Shown in pieces: positions 35,237 to 44,866 of a stretch of DNA of 51,753 bases. The first letter of the stretch is position 1. Every line of letters starts with the position of its first letter. The DNA is from Verrucomicrobiota bacterium. Its GTDB lineage: Bacteria > Verrucomicrobiota > Verrucomicrobiia > Chthoniobacterales > UBA10450. Under the pieces are notes generated by a model, which searched no databases, was not told the DNA's origin, and saw only the letters and a program-made list of their open reading frames with translations. Location of the stretch: contig QHNV01000057.1 in NCBI GenBank assembly GCA_003218535.1, positions 1 through 51,753 of the forward strand, read 5' to 3'. Made by a program: the position numbers and the translations under genes.

Positions 35237-38158
35237 TCACCCGATCGCTTCGGCGAGCAATTCCGCCATGTGCTTTGCCGGCACGTTTGCGAGATCGGCA
35301 ATTTGGTGGCGGCAGCTTGTGCCGGAGGCGATGATCTCTGTGCCCGGCGGTTGATTGTCGATGTGGTCGAGCAACCGATGCGCGACCCGGATCGAAAGAT
35401 CGTATTTTTCTGCGAGTGCGCCAAAGGCGCCCGCCATTCCGCAACATGCGGTATCGAGCAGGGTGGCTTTTCTGCCGGGCAGCCGTTCCACGAGTTGCTT
35501 CATGAACGAAGGGTTCATGATGGATTTGGCGTGGCAATGCGGATGAATCGCAATTGTTGCCGGCCGATCGTTGAAACGGAGCGCGTCCGGTTTCCGCGCC
35601 AGTAGATCATCGACGAATTTTTCGAACAGGAAACAGCGGTTCGCGATATTTTCCGCGTTCTCGATTTTTAGCTCGCGATAATCTTCGACGAACATCGACC
35701 AGCATGATGGTTCGAGGAAAAGAATCGGAGTGGCGGACAGTTGAGAGTTTAGAGATGAAAGTTGAGAGATGTTGTGTTTTCCGGTTTTCCCTGCGGTATC
35801 AAGATTTCCCTGACTGAACGCCGGTCGTCCGCAGCAGCGGCGATTTTTCACAAGCTTGACGTCAAATCCGAGCGCTTCGAGCACTTTCACCGCGGCAATT
35901 CCGACGTGCGGCTCGTGGTAACGCACAAAGGTGTCGTCCCAGAGGATGACATTGCCGCGTTTCTGTAGCGGCGCTCTGTGAGCGCCGTTGTAGCCGCGAT
36001 CAGTAATCGCGGTACCCGCGCGCGTAGCAAACTTCTTTGATGCACGGGGGTTACCGCCCCCGGCTACAGCATGCTTTTCAAACCATTTATCAAAGCGCTC
36101 ACGCGTGTACGGCGGGAATGATCGTCTCGCTGAGATTCCAAGCGCTGTCTCCATCAACGCGCGCAGCGGCTTAAAATCGAGAATCGAATTTGCCAGCGCC
36201 GGCATCGCACACCCGATTTTGCCTAACAAGTCGATATTGCTGAAGACGCGTTCGCGCAGCGGTAAACCGTCACGGCGCCATCGCGCATGAAGCATTTCCG
36301 CTTTGAGCAACGCGAGATTCACATTCGATGGACACTCTGGCGTGCAGCCTTTGCAGGAGAGACAATTGCTTAACGCCGCGTCGAGCTCCTCCGATTTCAA
36401 CGGATCGTGGCCGTTCACTCGGAGCTCTAGCGCAGCGCGAATAATATTGGCGCGGCCGCGCGTGGACATGACTTCTTCACCCGTCGCCATGAACGTTGGG
36501 CACATGATGCCGGTCTGTTTGAGGCAGCCACCGCAGCCGTTGCATTGCTCAAGATTGCCAATGAATGTCCGGTCCTTGAACGCGAAGGCAAGCACCGGCT
36601 GGAATGGCAGTTCGAGTGGGAGAGTGAAATTTTCGCGTAAATGATTGTCGATTCTATGCCGTCCGTCGGCGAAAATTTTCCCGCGGTTGAAGACGTTCTT
36701 CGGATCGAACATGCGCTTGATCTCGCGCAAGACCCCGAGCAGGTCGTCGCCGAGTTGATCGTGCATGTACTCGGTGCGCGCGATGCCGACGCCGTGCTCG
36801 GCGGAGAGCGACCCTTTGAACTGTCGCACCAGTGCGGAGGTTTGATCGGCAACCTGCCGGAATTTTTTCAAGTCGCACGCGGTATGCAGATCGAGAACCG
36901 GGCGCACGTGAAGCAAACCGCTGGCGGCGTGCCCGTAGTAACTCGCCTCCAAGCCGAGCGGTTTCATAATCGATTGTAGTCCGCGCACGTATTCAGGTAA
37001 TTGCGCCGGGCGAACGGCGGCATCTTCGATGAACGCCACCGGCTTGGCCGTACCGACGCAGCCGGTCAAAAGCGAGAGACCGGACTTACGCACCGACCAG
37101 ACAAGATTCATTTGCGCTGGGTCAGTGAGAATTTTCGTGCGCAGCCCGATCTTTCTCGATTCGAGGATCGACAGTCGTTCGGTAACGTCTCCGTAGAACT
37201 CGACGAGTAAAATCGATTCGCATGGTTGCGTATCCAGGTCGAGCAAGTCGCGCGCCGCCTGAAAATGAAGCTGGCCTTTCGTTTGATCGAGCAACGGGCG
37301 ATCGATGTGTTCAATCGCGGCAGGTTTAAGGTCGAGAAGCTCAACCGTTGCTTGCATCGCTTCTGCTACCGATGCGAAAAAGATCAGGCCCAAGCCTTTT
37401 TCGCGCGGCAGCGGCGAGATCTTTAGTTCAGCCGAGAGAATCGCAGCGAGCGTTCCTTCGCTCCCTGCGAGAATGTTGGTGAGATCATTCGGCGCGCGCA
37501 GAAATCTTTCGATGCCGTAACCAGGCCAGCGTTTTATTAAACCCGGCGGCCAACGCGTCGCCATCTCGGCGCTGGCCCCGTGAATGAGATTCTCGATCTT
37601 CGCGCGCTCGGCCGGGAGCGATCCATGTGTAGGGCCGATCTTTTCGACGCGGCCGTCGGCCATCACAATTTCCAATGAAATAACGTGATCGGCAGTTGTC
37701 CCGTAAATTGGGCAACGCGCGCCCGAGGAATTATTGGCGATCATACCCCCGAGTGTCGCGCGCGAGCTGGTCGCGACGTCGGGACCGAAACAGAATTCGT
37801 GCGGCTTTAAAAAATCGTTGAGTTGATCCAGTACAACGCCTGCGCCTACACGAACGCGACATTTTTCAAGGTCGAGATCGGTAATCCGTCGGTTGTAGCG
37901 CAAGAATTCAACTATCAATCCTTCACCGATTGCGTTTCCAACCAGACTTGTCCCAGCGCCGCGCGGCGTAACCGAAAGCCCTGCATCAGCCGCGGCGCGA
38001 ATGACGAGGCTGGCCTGCTGCGGGTTTTTCGGAAAGGCCACGCCAACCGGCTCGATTTGATAGATCGACGCATCCGTTGCGTAAAGCTGGCGAATGAGGT
38101 TATCAAACCGCACGTCGCAACCAGTCTGCCTGATTTTCCTTTCCTGCGCGGAAGTCAC
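35237..38158 (-). CDS. FAD-linked oxidase / Fe-S (CCG-domain) fusion oxidoreductase (GlcD/GlpC-like)
   Basis: PRGAGTSLVGNAIGEGLIVEF FAD site; CNGCGGCLKQTGIMCP and CLSCKGCTPECPSNVN ferredoxin motifs; CCGRP and CCGMAG CCG-domain motifs. Confidence 0.87.
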   Translation of the reverse strand: MTSAQERKIRQTGCDVRFDNLIRQLYATDASIYQIEPVGVAFPKNPQQASLVIRAAADAGLSVTPRGAGTSLVGNAIGEGLIVEFLRYNRRITDLDLEKCRVRVGAGVVLDQLNDFLKPHEFCFGPDVATSSRATLGGMIANNSSGARCPIYGTTADHVISLEIVMADGRVEKIGPTHGSLPAERAKIENLIHGASAEMATRWPPGLIKRWPGYGIERFLRAPNDLTNILAGSEGTLAAILSAELKISPLPREKGLGLIFFASVAEAMQATVELLDLKPAAIEHIDRPLLDQTKGQLHFQAARDLLDLDTQPCESILLVEFYGDVTERLSILESRKIGLRTKILTDPAQMNLVWSVRKSGLSLLTGCVGTAKPVAFIEDAAVRPAQLPEYVRGLQSIMKPLGLEASYYGHAASGLLHVRPVLDLHTACDLKKFRQVADQTSALVRQFKGSLSAEHGVGIARTEYMHDQLGDDLLGVLREIKRMFDPKNVFNRGKIFADGRHRIDNHLRENFTLPLELPFQPVLAFAFKDRTFIGNLEQCNGCGGCLKQTGIMCPTFMATGEEVMSTRGRANIIRAALELRVNGHDPLKSEELDAALSNCLSCKGCTPECPSNVNLALLKAEMLHARWRRDGLPLRERVFSNIDLLGKIGCAMPALANSILDFKPLRALMETALGISARRSFPPYTRERFDKWFEKHAVAGGGNPRASKKFATRAGTAITDRGYNGAHRAPLQKRGNVILWDDTFVRYHEPHVGIAAVKVLEALGFDVKLVKNRRCCGRPAFSQGNLDTAGKTGKHNISQLSSLNSQLSATPILFLEPSCWSMFVEDYRELKIENAENIANRCFLFEKFVDDLLARKPDALRFNDRPATIAIHPHCHAKSIMNPSFMKQLVERLPGRKATLLDTACCGMAGAFGALAEKYDLSIRVAHRLLDHIDNQPPGTEIIASGTSCRHQIADLANVPAKHMAELLAEAIG
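35740..35774 (+). repeat. Degenerate 7-bp-period tandem repeat inside CDS
   Basis: gttgaga-gtttaga-gatgaaa-gttgaga-gatgttg. Confidence 0.65.
35963..36069. repeat. Three REP-like hairpins in frame inside the FAD/Fe-S oxidoreductase CDS
   Basis: CTGTAGCGGCGCTCTGTGAGCGCCG; TTGTAGCCGCGATCAGTAATCGCGG; (minus strand) CTGTAGCCGGGGGCGGTAACCCCCG. Confidence 0.75.
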
Positions 38159-38264
38159 GTTCGACCCCTCAACTTAATCGCGCGAGGCGGTATAAAAAAG
38201 GGAAAGCATTCCATCCCTGGGTTGCAAGGCGTCCGTAATCGTGAGCAGACAGCCACCTTTACAA

Positions 38265-38552
38265 CTAGGCGCCTTCGACAACGATCATATTTGTTTTCGC
38301 GGTGCGATGACGCATTTTGCGCGGTTCACGGTAATCGTCACAGTTGAGCCAATCCTTGGCGCGCTGCATTGACTCGAATTCGAGCACCACGATGCGCTTC
38401 GGGTTCCAATCGCCTTCAAGTGTTTCGGCTCTGCCGCCGCGCACGATGTATTTGCCGCCGTACTTCTCAACAGTGGCACCGGCCAGTTTTTTGTATTCGT
38501 CGTAGCCGACAGAATCAATGATGTCGATTTCAATAATCACGTACGCGGACAT
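38265..38552 (-). CDS. DUF1330 family protein
   Basis: MSAYVIIEIDIIDSVGYDEYKKLAGATVEKYGGKYIVRGGRAETLEGDWNPKRIVVLEFESMQRAKDW. Confidence 0.85.
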   Translation of the reverse strand: MSAYVIIEIDIIDSVGYDEYKKLAGATVEKYGGKYIVRGGRAETLEGDWNPKRIVVLEFESMQRAKDWLNCDDYREPRKMRHRTAKTNMIVVEGA

Positions 38553-38560
38553 TTGAAGAA

Positions 38561-38607
38561 ATTGCGGATTGCGGAACGGATAGCCAGACGTTGAGAGTTG
38601 AGAGTTT
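38561..38607 (+). repeat. Two adjacent 7-bp-period repeats of different sequence
   Basis: attgcgg-attgcgg (38561-38574) and gttgaga-gttgaga-gttt (38590-38607). Confidence 0.6.
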
Positions 38608-39334
38608 AGTCGCCGTTGTGGCTGCGATCTTTTGCCGCGAGCTCGGGGATTCTCTTGCGTCGGCGGAGCCGTAGCCAGTTGTTCCAGGTTTTGCGGAGGC
38701 TATCTCGCGGTGTCTGATATTTTTGGGTGAGCTCGTTGCTCTTGAGAATCTGTGCGAGAATTCCTTTCACGGAGAAATCGTCCGTGTTCACGATGGTGTA
38801 CGCGGTTCCAACGGTTGCGGCGTGATGCGCGTCACTGGCAGCTGTCATCGGCAGCCCGCGAATCTGTGCATATTTAAATGCGTAGCGATTGTAGCGGCGC
38901 AACGTGGTGGCGGCATTAAACACTTCGATAGCATCAATGGGCAATGTCTCGAGCGTGGAAAGGCGAATTCCGGCGCGGAACAAATCGTAAGGATGCGGCG
39001 GAATGGCGAGACCACCGCGCTCATGGATGATTTCGCAGACTTCGCGCGCTGGCTTTCCCTTCAAGTAGGGAAGCTCGGCACCGATGCAGAGGAGGTGACC
39101 GTCAGCGGTTGTGATTTCGACTCCGGGCAAGACGAGAAAATTATCGACCGGCTGGCCATCGAGTCGCATCAAGCCTTTTTCGAGCAGATAAGTAATCGCG
39201 TCGCAGGTATTGTGATCGGTGATGGCGATGCCATGCAAGCCTTTGGCTCGTCCGGCGGCAATCAGATCTTCCGGACTGGAGATACCATCTCCGGAAAAAA
39301 AAGAATGCGTATGCAGGTCGATGTTAAAAGGCAT
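38606..39334 (-). CDS. PHP-domain phosphoesterase
   Basis: MPFNIDLHTHSFFSGDGISSPEDLIAAGRAKGLHGIAITDHNTCDA. Confidence 0.87.
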   Translation of the reverse strand: MPFNIDLHTHSFFSGDGISSPEDLIAAGRAKGLHGIAITDHNTCDAITYLLEKGLMRLDGQPVDNFLVLPGVEITTADGHLLCIGAELPYLKGKPAREVCEIIHERGGLAIPPHPYDLFRAGIRLSTLETLPIDAIEVFNAATTLRRYNRYAFKYAQIRGLPMTAASDAHHAATVGTAYTIVNTDDFSVKGILAQILKSNELTQKYQTPRDSLRKTWNNWLRLRRRKRIPELAAKDRSHNGD

Positions 39335-39445
39335 TTCTATGAGGCTGTCTCCAAGTGGAGGAAAATAAAAGCTTCGGTTTCAAGCGTTCAGCAGTCATCT
39401 GCCTTCCCTGCGCTACGGCGCGACAGGCAGACCGTCGCTACAGTT

Positions 39446-41323
39446 TTAAACAAGTTCCTCAACCACAAAAGCAGGCTGGGCGGCCACTTCTTCCTGTGTG
39501 CGATTAAACTGATGATCGTATAGACGGCGATAATAGCCGGATTTCTCGAGTAACTCAGCGTGCGTGCCGATTTCTTTAATGCGCCCTGCATCCATCACTA
39601 CGATTTGATCGGCCGATAACACCGTGGAGAGTCGATGAGCAATTGCGATGACCGTGCGGCCGGCGGTCAGTTTTTCGAGCGCTCTTTGAATTTGCTGTTC
39701 CGATTCGGAATCGAGCGATGAGGTCGCTTCATCCAGTAAAAGAATCGGCGCATTTTTCAGAACAGCCCTTGCAATGGCAATGCGCTGTTGCTGACCGCCG
39801 GATAAGAGACAGCCCTTATCGCCAATCAGGGTCTGGTACCCTTTGGGTTGCGCCATAATGAAATCGTGTGCGTAAGCGGCTCTCGCTGCTTGGAAAATTT
39901 CCTCCGGAGTGGCATCAAGGCGGCCGAACTGGATGTTGCTGAAAATGGTATCGTGAAATAAAAACGTCTCCTGAGTAACGAGGCCGATCTGTTCACGCAG
40001 TGATTTCTGGGTAATCGAGCGCAGGTCGCGGCCATCTACCCTGACGGCTCCCGAGCTCGGGTCGTACAAGCGCAGGATCAGCGAGAGAATCGTGCTTTTG
40101 CCCGCGCCGCTTGCCCCGACGAGCGCGTAGGTTTTGCCGGGCTCGATGTGCAAATTGATGCCATTGAGCGCGTCAAGAAGAGTACCGGCATAACGAAATC
40201 TGACATTTTCAAAATCGATCTGCCCTCTCGAGGAAGTCAGCGCCACAGCGTTAGGCGTGTCTCGCACGGCCGGTTTGGAATCAAGGATTGAGAAAATCGC
40301 GGTCGTTGCGGCGATTGATCGCTGCATCACGATATGAATCTTACTGAGTGTTTTGATCGGATCGTAGAGAATGAAAATTCCGGAGATCAATCCAAAAAAC
40401 CGGCCCACACTCAGGTTCGCGGCGTACACGTATAGCAATGCCAAGCCAACACCGATCGCCGCGATGGTTTCTACCAACGGACTCACAGCCTCCATTGACC
40501 TCATCATGCGCATCATTTGTGAAAACTGCAGTTGATTGCTGCGCTTGAATGCCTTTTCCTGGTGCGCTTCACGTGCAAACGATTTGATCACACGAATGCC
40601 AGCAAATGTCTCCTGCATGGTCACCACCATCTCGCCCATACCTGCTTGTTCACTCTGCACTGCCTTTCGCGCCCGTTGGCCATAAATGCGGAGGGGGATC
40701 AGGCAAGTGGGGAAAAGAATCAACGTGACCACGGTGAACTTCCAATCCATCAGAAGGAGAACGCTGATTGCGCCTATAATGGTGATCGGTTGCTTGAAAA
40801 CATCGCTGCTAACGCTGGTCAACGCCATCTGCATCATCCGTGTATCGTTAGTAATACGGGACATCAAAAGGCCCGAGCGCATCTTGTTAAAAAAATCCAT
40901 GGAATGGCGAACCATCTTGCTGAAGAGCTGCGCGCGAATGTCGCTGACGACCTTGTTGCTCACCCACTGCATACAATAGGTACTTCCGTAAGAGAAGAGG
41001 CTGCGCACGGTCATGATGGCTGGAATGGCGAGACAGACGAAGGCAATCGAATTGATTTTTGGCCCGGTGTCCAAGGCGTGGAGATTCGAGCGTAAAGCCA
41101 TTGGGTTGGGAGCGGCCCCATGGAAGATGGTGCTTGTCACCCGGGCTATGGCCAGCGGGAAAAGCGAATTGACGCCGCCGTAGGCGAGTCCCAATGCCAA
41201 GCCGAGTCCAAAGCGCGTCTTGTACGGCTTGACGTAGCCATAGAGCCGTCGATATGGCCCGGCGGCCGCTCGAAGCGTTTGCCAGAATGACGGCTTTTCC
41301 TGACCGGTTCTTCCCTTACTCAT
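39446..41323 (-). CDS. ABC transporter, MsbA-like permease/ATPase
   Basis: ABC TM domain plus YALVGASGAGKSTILSLILRLYDP (Walker A), LLSGGQQQRIAIARAVLKNAPILLLDEATSSLD. Confidence 0.9.
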   Translation of the reverse strand: MSKGRTGQEKPSFWQTLRAAAGPYRRLYGYVKPYKTRFGLGLALGLAYGGVNSLFPLAIARVTSTIFHGAAPNPMALRSNLHALDTGPKINSIAFVCLAIPAIMTVRSLFSYGSTYCMQWVSNKVVSDIRAQLFSKMVRHSMDFFNKMRSGLLMSRITNDTRMMQMALTSVSSDVFKQPITIIGAISVLLLMDWKFTVVTLILFPTCLIPLRIYGQRARKAVQSEQAGMGEMVVTMQETFAGIRVIKSFAREAHQEKAFKRSNQLQFSQMMRMMRSMEAVSPLVETIAAIGVGLALLYVYAANLSVGRFFGLISGIFILYDPIKTLSKIHIVMQRSIAATTAIFSILDSKPAVRDTPNAVALTSSRGQIDFENVRFRYAGTLLDALNGINLHIEPGKTYALVGASGAGKSTILSLILRLYDPSSGAVRVDGRDLRSITQKSLREQIGLVTQETFLFHDTIFSNIQFGRLDATPEEIFQAARAAYAHDFIMAQPKGYQTLIGDKGCLLSGGQQQRIAIARAVLKNAPILLLDEATSSLDSESEQQIQRALEKLTAGRTVIAIAHRLSTVLSADQIVVMDAGRIKEIGTHAELLEKSGYYRRLYDHQFNRTQEEVAAQPAFVVEELV

Positions 41324-42342
41324 GAACTTTGGGTCGCCGCATGAGACGACAGCAGCGAATCCATAGCACCAATCACAGCCTGCGTCGAGATCAGGCTCAT
41401 GGGAAGACGTGGTCGTACCGGCGAAAACCGAGTGAGCGCAGTGCTTGCCTCTCCTTGTAAGATCAAGGCCGTGCTCTCTAGTGGGCGCCAGTGAAACGGA
41501 TTTGTAGGACCAAACAAGATCACCTGAGGTGTCTGCGTTGCCGCCGCCAGATGCATCGGTGCCGAATCAACCGTGACGAGAAGACGCGCCTGCCTGATCA
41601 GCGCCGCTAATGTGAGCAAATCCGTTTTTCCAGAAAGATCAACCACCCGCTGCCGCGTTTGGCTTTTAATTGCAGCGACATGTGCTTGCTCAAAAGGCGA
41701 AGCCCCACCGGTTAATACAAGATCGATATGATGATTGAGCGCGGTCTGTTCAATTACTTTGGCCCACCGTCCTGGTTCCCAGAATTTTTCCCTTCGCGCC
41801 GACCCGGGATGAAAAATTACGAATGACTCACTGATTTTCTCATCGCGCCGGAGCAGCTCTGCTTTCACCCGAGCGGTTTCCGGCAAGTTTAGGCGAACCG
41901 CGCGGGAGGCGCCGCGAACCTTTAGCGGCTCGAGCAGCGCGAGATGGTAATCCACCGTATGCATGTCGCGCATACGCACATTGACAAAATCGTTGTAAGC
42001 GCGAGCCCGATTTTTCGACTGCTCTTGTACCCGGTAAGACACGGCGCGTATCCTTGCGCCGGACAAGAAAGCCAGAAACGCAGAGCGATCGTTGCGTGTG
42101 AAATCGATGCAGTAATCAAATTTCTGGCGAACGATGCCAAAAAACAGCGCTACGTCCTGTAAATTGCGTCGCGCCATCCAAAGCCGGTCGACGTCCCCGA
42201 TGGCTGGCGCTAAATCGGCGCATTTATTGGAAGTGACAAGCGTCAATTGCGAGTCGGGAAAATTTGCGCGCACCGCGGCGATGCTCGGCGTCGTTAAAAT
42301 GAGATCGCCGATCCGCTTGAGCTGCAGGAGAAGAATATTCAC
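41320..42342 (-). CDS. Glycosyltransferase family 9 (heptosyltransferase-like)
   Basis: VNILLLQLKRIGDLILTTPSIAAVRANFPDSQLTLVTS...DSAPMHLAAATQTPQVILFGPTNPFHW; GTG start chosen because the longer ORF (to 42483) overlaps the upstream gene. Confidence 0.82.
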   Translation of the reverse strand: MNILLLQLKRIGDLILTTPSIAAVRANFPDSQLTLVTSNKCADLAPAIGDVDRLWMARRNLQDVALFFGIVRQKFDYCIDFTRNDRSAFLAFLSGARIRAVSYRVQEQSKNRARAYNDFVNVRMRDMHTVDYHLALLEPLKVRGASRAVRLNLPETARVKAELLRRDEKISESFVIFHPGSARREKFWEPGRWAKVIEQTALNHHIDLVLTGGASPFEQAHVAAIKSQTRQRVVDLSGKTDLLTLAALIRQARLLVTVDSAPMHLAAATQTPQVILFGPTNPFHWRPLESTALILQGEASTALTRFSPVRPRLPMSLISTQAVIGAMDSLLSSHAATQSS

Positions 42343-42419
42343 GAGCTTCGAACTGTAACGGCGCTCGATGAGTGCCGAAACAAAAGAATCGGCGGTTACC
42401 CGCAGGGGCTGCGCTACCA

Positions 42420-43679
42420 CTAAGATGTCATTCGCATGGCCAGCTCGTAGGCGTCCAGCAAGCGCGTTCGAAAATGGTCCCAAGTGAAATTTTCCACTAT
42501 GCGACGGCGCGCCGCCTTGCCCATGCGTTCAACAACCTCAGGATGCCGATACAGATGCTCAAGCCTTGCCGCGATCGCATCCACGTCCCCCGGTCGAACG
42601 ATGAATCCCTCCACGCCATCGCGCACAACATCACCCGCCTCGCGCGTGGTAATCTGCGGTAGCGCGCAGGCAGCCGCTTCGTATGTGACTTTCGCGCTGC
42701 CTTCCCATTGAGAGGGAAAAACGTGAACGGTGCTCTGGCTAAGATAATTCTCCGGATCGCGCACAAATCCGACAACGCGAATATTATCGCGCCAGAATTG
42801 CTTGAGAAAAGGCCTGGCTTCATCGTGCACTGAGCCGATCAGCCATAACTCAGCCTCAGTGAGATTGAGCCGATCCCATGCCTCAAGTAAAGAGTGAATC
42901 CCTTTTCGCTTAATCAGTGCGCCGGAAAAAATCGCCCGAAATTTTGCCGGCCGTTGGCCGGGTTTAAAGCGGTCCACATCTGCACCGCGCGGAAGATAAA
43001 ATAGTTTTTCTTCCGGAAAATTCCGCGCGCGAAATGTGTCCGCTGCTGTCTCGGATAACACTACCAGCAGGTCGGCAAGGCAGTACTCTTCGATAAAACG
43101 CTTCCGGTCGAGCAACAATCCTGCTTTCCATTTTTGAAACGCGGAAATGTTGCTAGCCGACGCAGCGGCGTGCGGGATTTCAGTCTTTGCTTTCTTGCCG
43201 TCGCGATGCCAGGTCGGAATCTCGATAATTGAGGGGATGCGGCGTTGTTTGGCCATGCGAAGGGAGCGCAAACAATCGCCAGACCAACTATGAAACAAAT
43301 CGTAGCGTCCCGTTTCAAGGTGCCGGGAAGCGATCCAATCCAGGTATTTTTTCTTGGCACCATAGTAGTAGGGTCGGTCGAAAAATGAGAGCAGACGCAC
43401 CGGGTGCCAACGCAATGAATGAATGAAGGAGCCGGGAATTTCCTTCTGCCGATTGTCGTAAGCGATTGCTTTCCCGAGAAATCTGCCGCGATACGACGCG
43501 CGCAAGGCCTCAAATGCGTCTGTATCAAGACCAGGACCACCAATGCGGGCGAAGATGGAATAGAGCAAACACCCCGGCAACGTGCGCGCGCCAGACGAGG
43601 TGGAGCGTACTCCTGGCGAAGGAACATTTAAAGTTTCGCCCGGCATCCGGTTACAACTATTCTGATGAACATCGAGCAA
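42420..43679 (-). CDS. Glycosyltransferase family 4-like
   Basis: RAIFSGALIKRKGIHSLLEAWDRL...VHVFPSQWEGSAKVTYEAAACALPQITTREAGDVV; start uncertain. Confidence 0.82.
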   Translation of the reverse strand: MLDVHQNSCNRMPGETLNVPSPGVRSTSSGARTLPGCLLYSIFARIGGPGLDTDAFEALRASYRGRFLGKAIAYDNRQKEIPGSFIHSLRWHPVRLLSFFDRPYYYGAKKKYLDWIASRHLETGRYDLFHSWSGDCLRSLRMAKQRRIPSIIEIPTWHRDGKKAKTEIPHAAASASNISAFQKWKAGLLLDRKRFIEEYCLADLLVVLSETAADTFRARNFPEEKLFYLPRGADVDRFKPGQRPAKFRAIFSGALIKRKGIHSLLEAWDRLNLTEAELWLIGSVHDEARPFLKQFWRDNIRVVGFVRDPENYLSQSTVHVFPSQWEGSAKVTYEAAACALPQITTREAGDVVRDGVEGFIVRPGDVDAIAARLEHLYRHPEVVERMGKAARRRIVENFTWDHFRTRLLDAYELAMRMTS

Positions 43680-43729
43680 GTAAAGTCCGGTCCTGGAATA
43701 AACGGCAGCCTACGAGTGCGGACGTAGAC

Positions 43730-44866
43730 ATGAGCACAAAAAAAATCAGCATCGGCTTTGTGCGACGTGGCTATTCGCAAAGCGGTGGCGCCGAGGCATA
43801 CCTGAAGCGGCTCGCGCGTGGTGTGGTCGAACGCGGTCACGAAGCGAAGCTTTTTGCGACAACAGATTGGCCGAAGGAAGATTGGCCGTTTGGACCAATT
43901 GTGCATGTCGCCGCAAGATCGCCAATCGCTTTCGCCGACGAGGTCGAGAAACTTCGCTCGGGCGACAGTTCTGATGTCCTGATTAGCCTGGAGCGTCTTT
44001 GGAATTGCGACGTTTATCGCGCCGGCGACGGCGTTCATCGTGCTTGGTTGGCTCGCCGGAGAAAGTTCGAGTTGCCGCTCGATCGTTTTATTCGAGGGCT
44101 GAATCGAAAGCATCGCGATACGTTGCGGCTCGAAGAGGCTCTATTCGCAAATCAAGGCGCCGGCCGTGTAATCACCAATTCGCAGATGGTGAAAGATGAG
44201 ATCATCGATCTTTACGGCTATCCCGCAGATAAGATCGACATTGTTCGGAACGGCGTTCCCCTCGACCAATTTCATTTTCGCCCGGAGTTTCGTGAGAAGT
44301 CGCGGGAAGAGTTGAAAGTTAAGCCCGACCAGATTGCGCTGCTTTTCGCTGGCTCAGGCTGGGGACGCAAGGGTCTGCAATTTGCCATCGCTGCCATGGC
44401 GCTGTGCAGGAACCGCAAAATGCGTTTGCTCGTCGCCGGTCGAGGGAGGCAGCGCTATTACAAAGCAAAGCGCGTCCAGTTCTTGGGCGAAGTGAGCGAT
44501 CTGGTGCGTATTTATGCCGCCGCAGACATTTTCATTTTGCCGACAATTTATGATCCGTCTTCGAATGCGTGTTTGGAAGCGCTCTCTTGCGGGCTGCCAG
44601 TGATTACAACGCGCAATAATGGCTTTAGCGAAACTATCGACAATGGAGTGCACGGCTCCATTGTAGATTCCGCGAACGACTTGATCGCGTTGCGTGATGC
44701 CATTCAATTTTGGTCGGAGCCGGATCGGCGCATCGCAGCAAGATTGACAAACGGGCAGCGTGCGGCGGAGTTCGATATTTCGAGAAATATCGCCCGGGTT
44801 TTGGAGATTTTGTTTCACGCTGCGGCCAACGCCGCATCTACGTCCCGGAATATTCGAAATACTTGA
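43730..44866 (+). CDS. Glycosyltransferase family 4 (WaaG-like)
   Basis: MSTKKISIGFVRRGYSQSGGAEAYLKRLARG...LLFAGSGWGRKGLQFAIAAMAL...ADIFILPTIYDPSSNACLEALSCGLPVITT. Confidence 0.85.
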   Translation: MSTKKISIGFVRRGYSQSGGAEAYLKRLARGVVERGHEAKLFATTDWPKEDWPFGPIVHVAARSPIAFADEVEKLRSGDSSDVLISLERLWNCDVYRAGDGVHRAWLARRRKFELPLDRFIRGLNRKHRDTLRLEEALFANQGAGRVITNSQMVKDEIIDLYGYPADKIDIVRNGVPLDQFHFRPEFREKSREELKVKPDQIALLFAGSGWGRKGLQFAIAAMALCRNRKMRLLVAGRGRQRYYKAKRVQFLGEVSDLVRIYAAADIFILPTIYDPSSNACLEALSCGLPVITTRNNGFSETIDNGVHGSIVDSANDLIALRDAIQFWSEPDRRIAARLTNGQRAAEFDISRNIARVLEILFHAAANAASTSRNIRNT

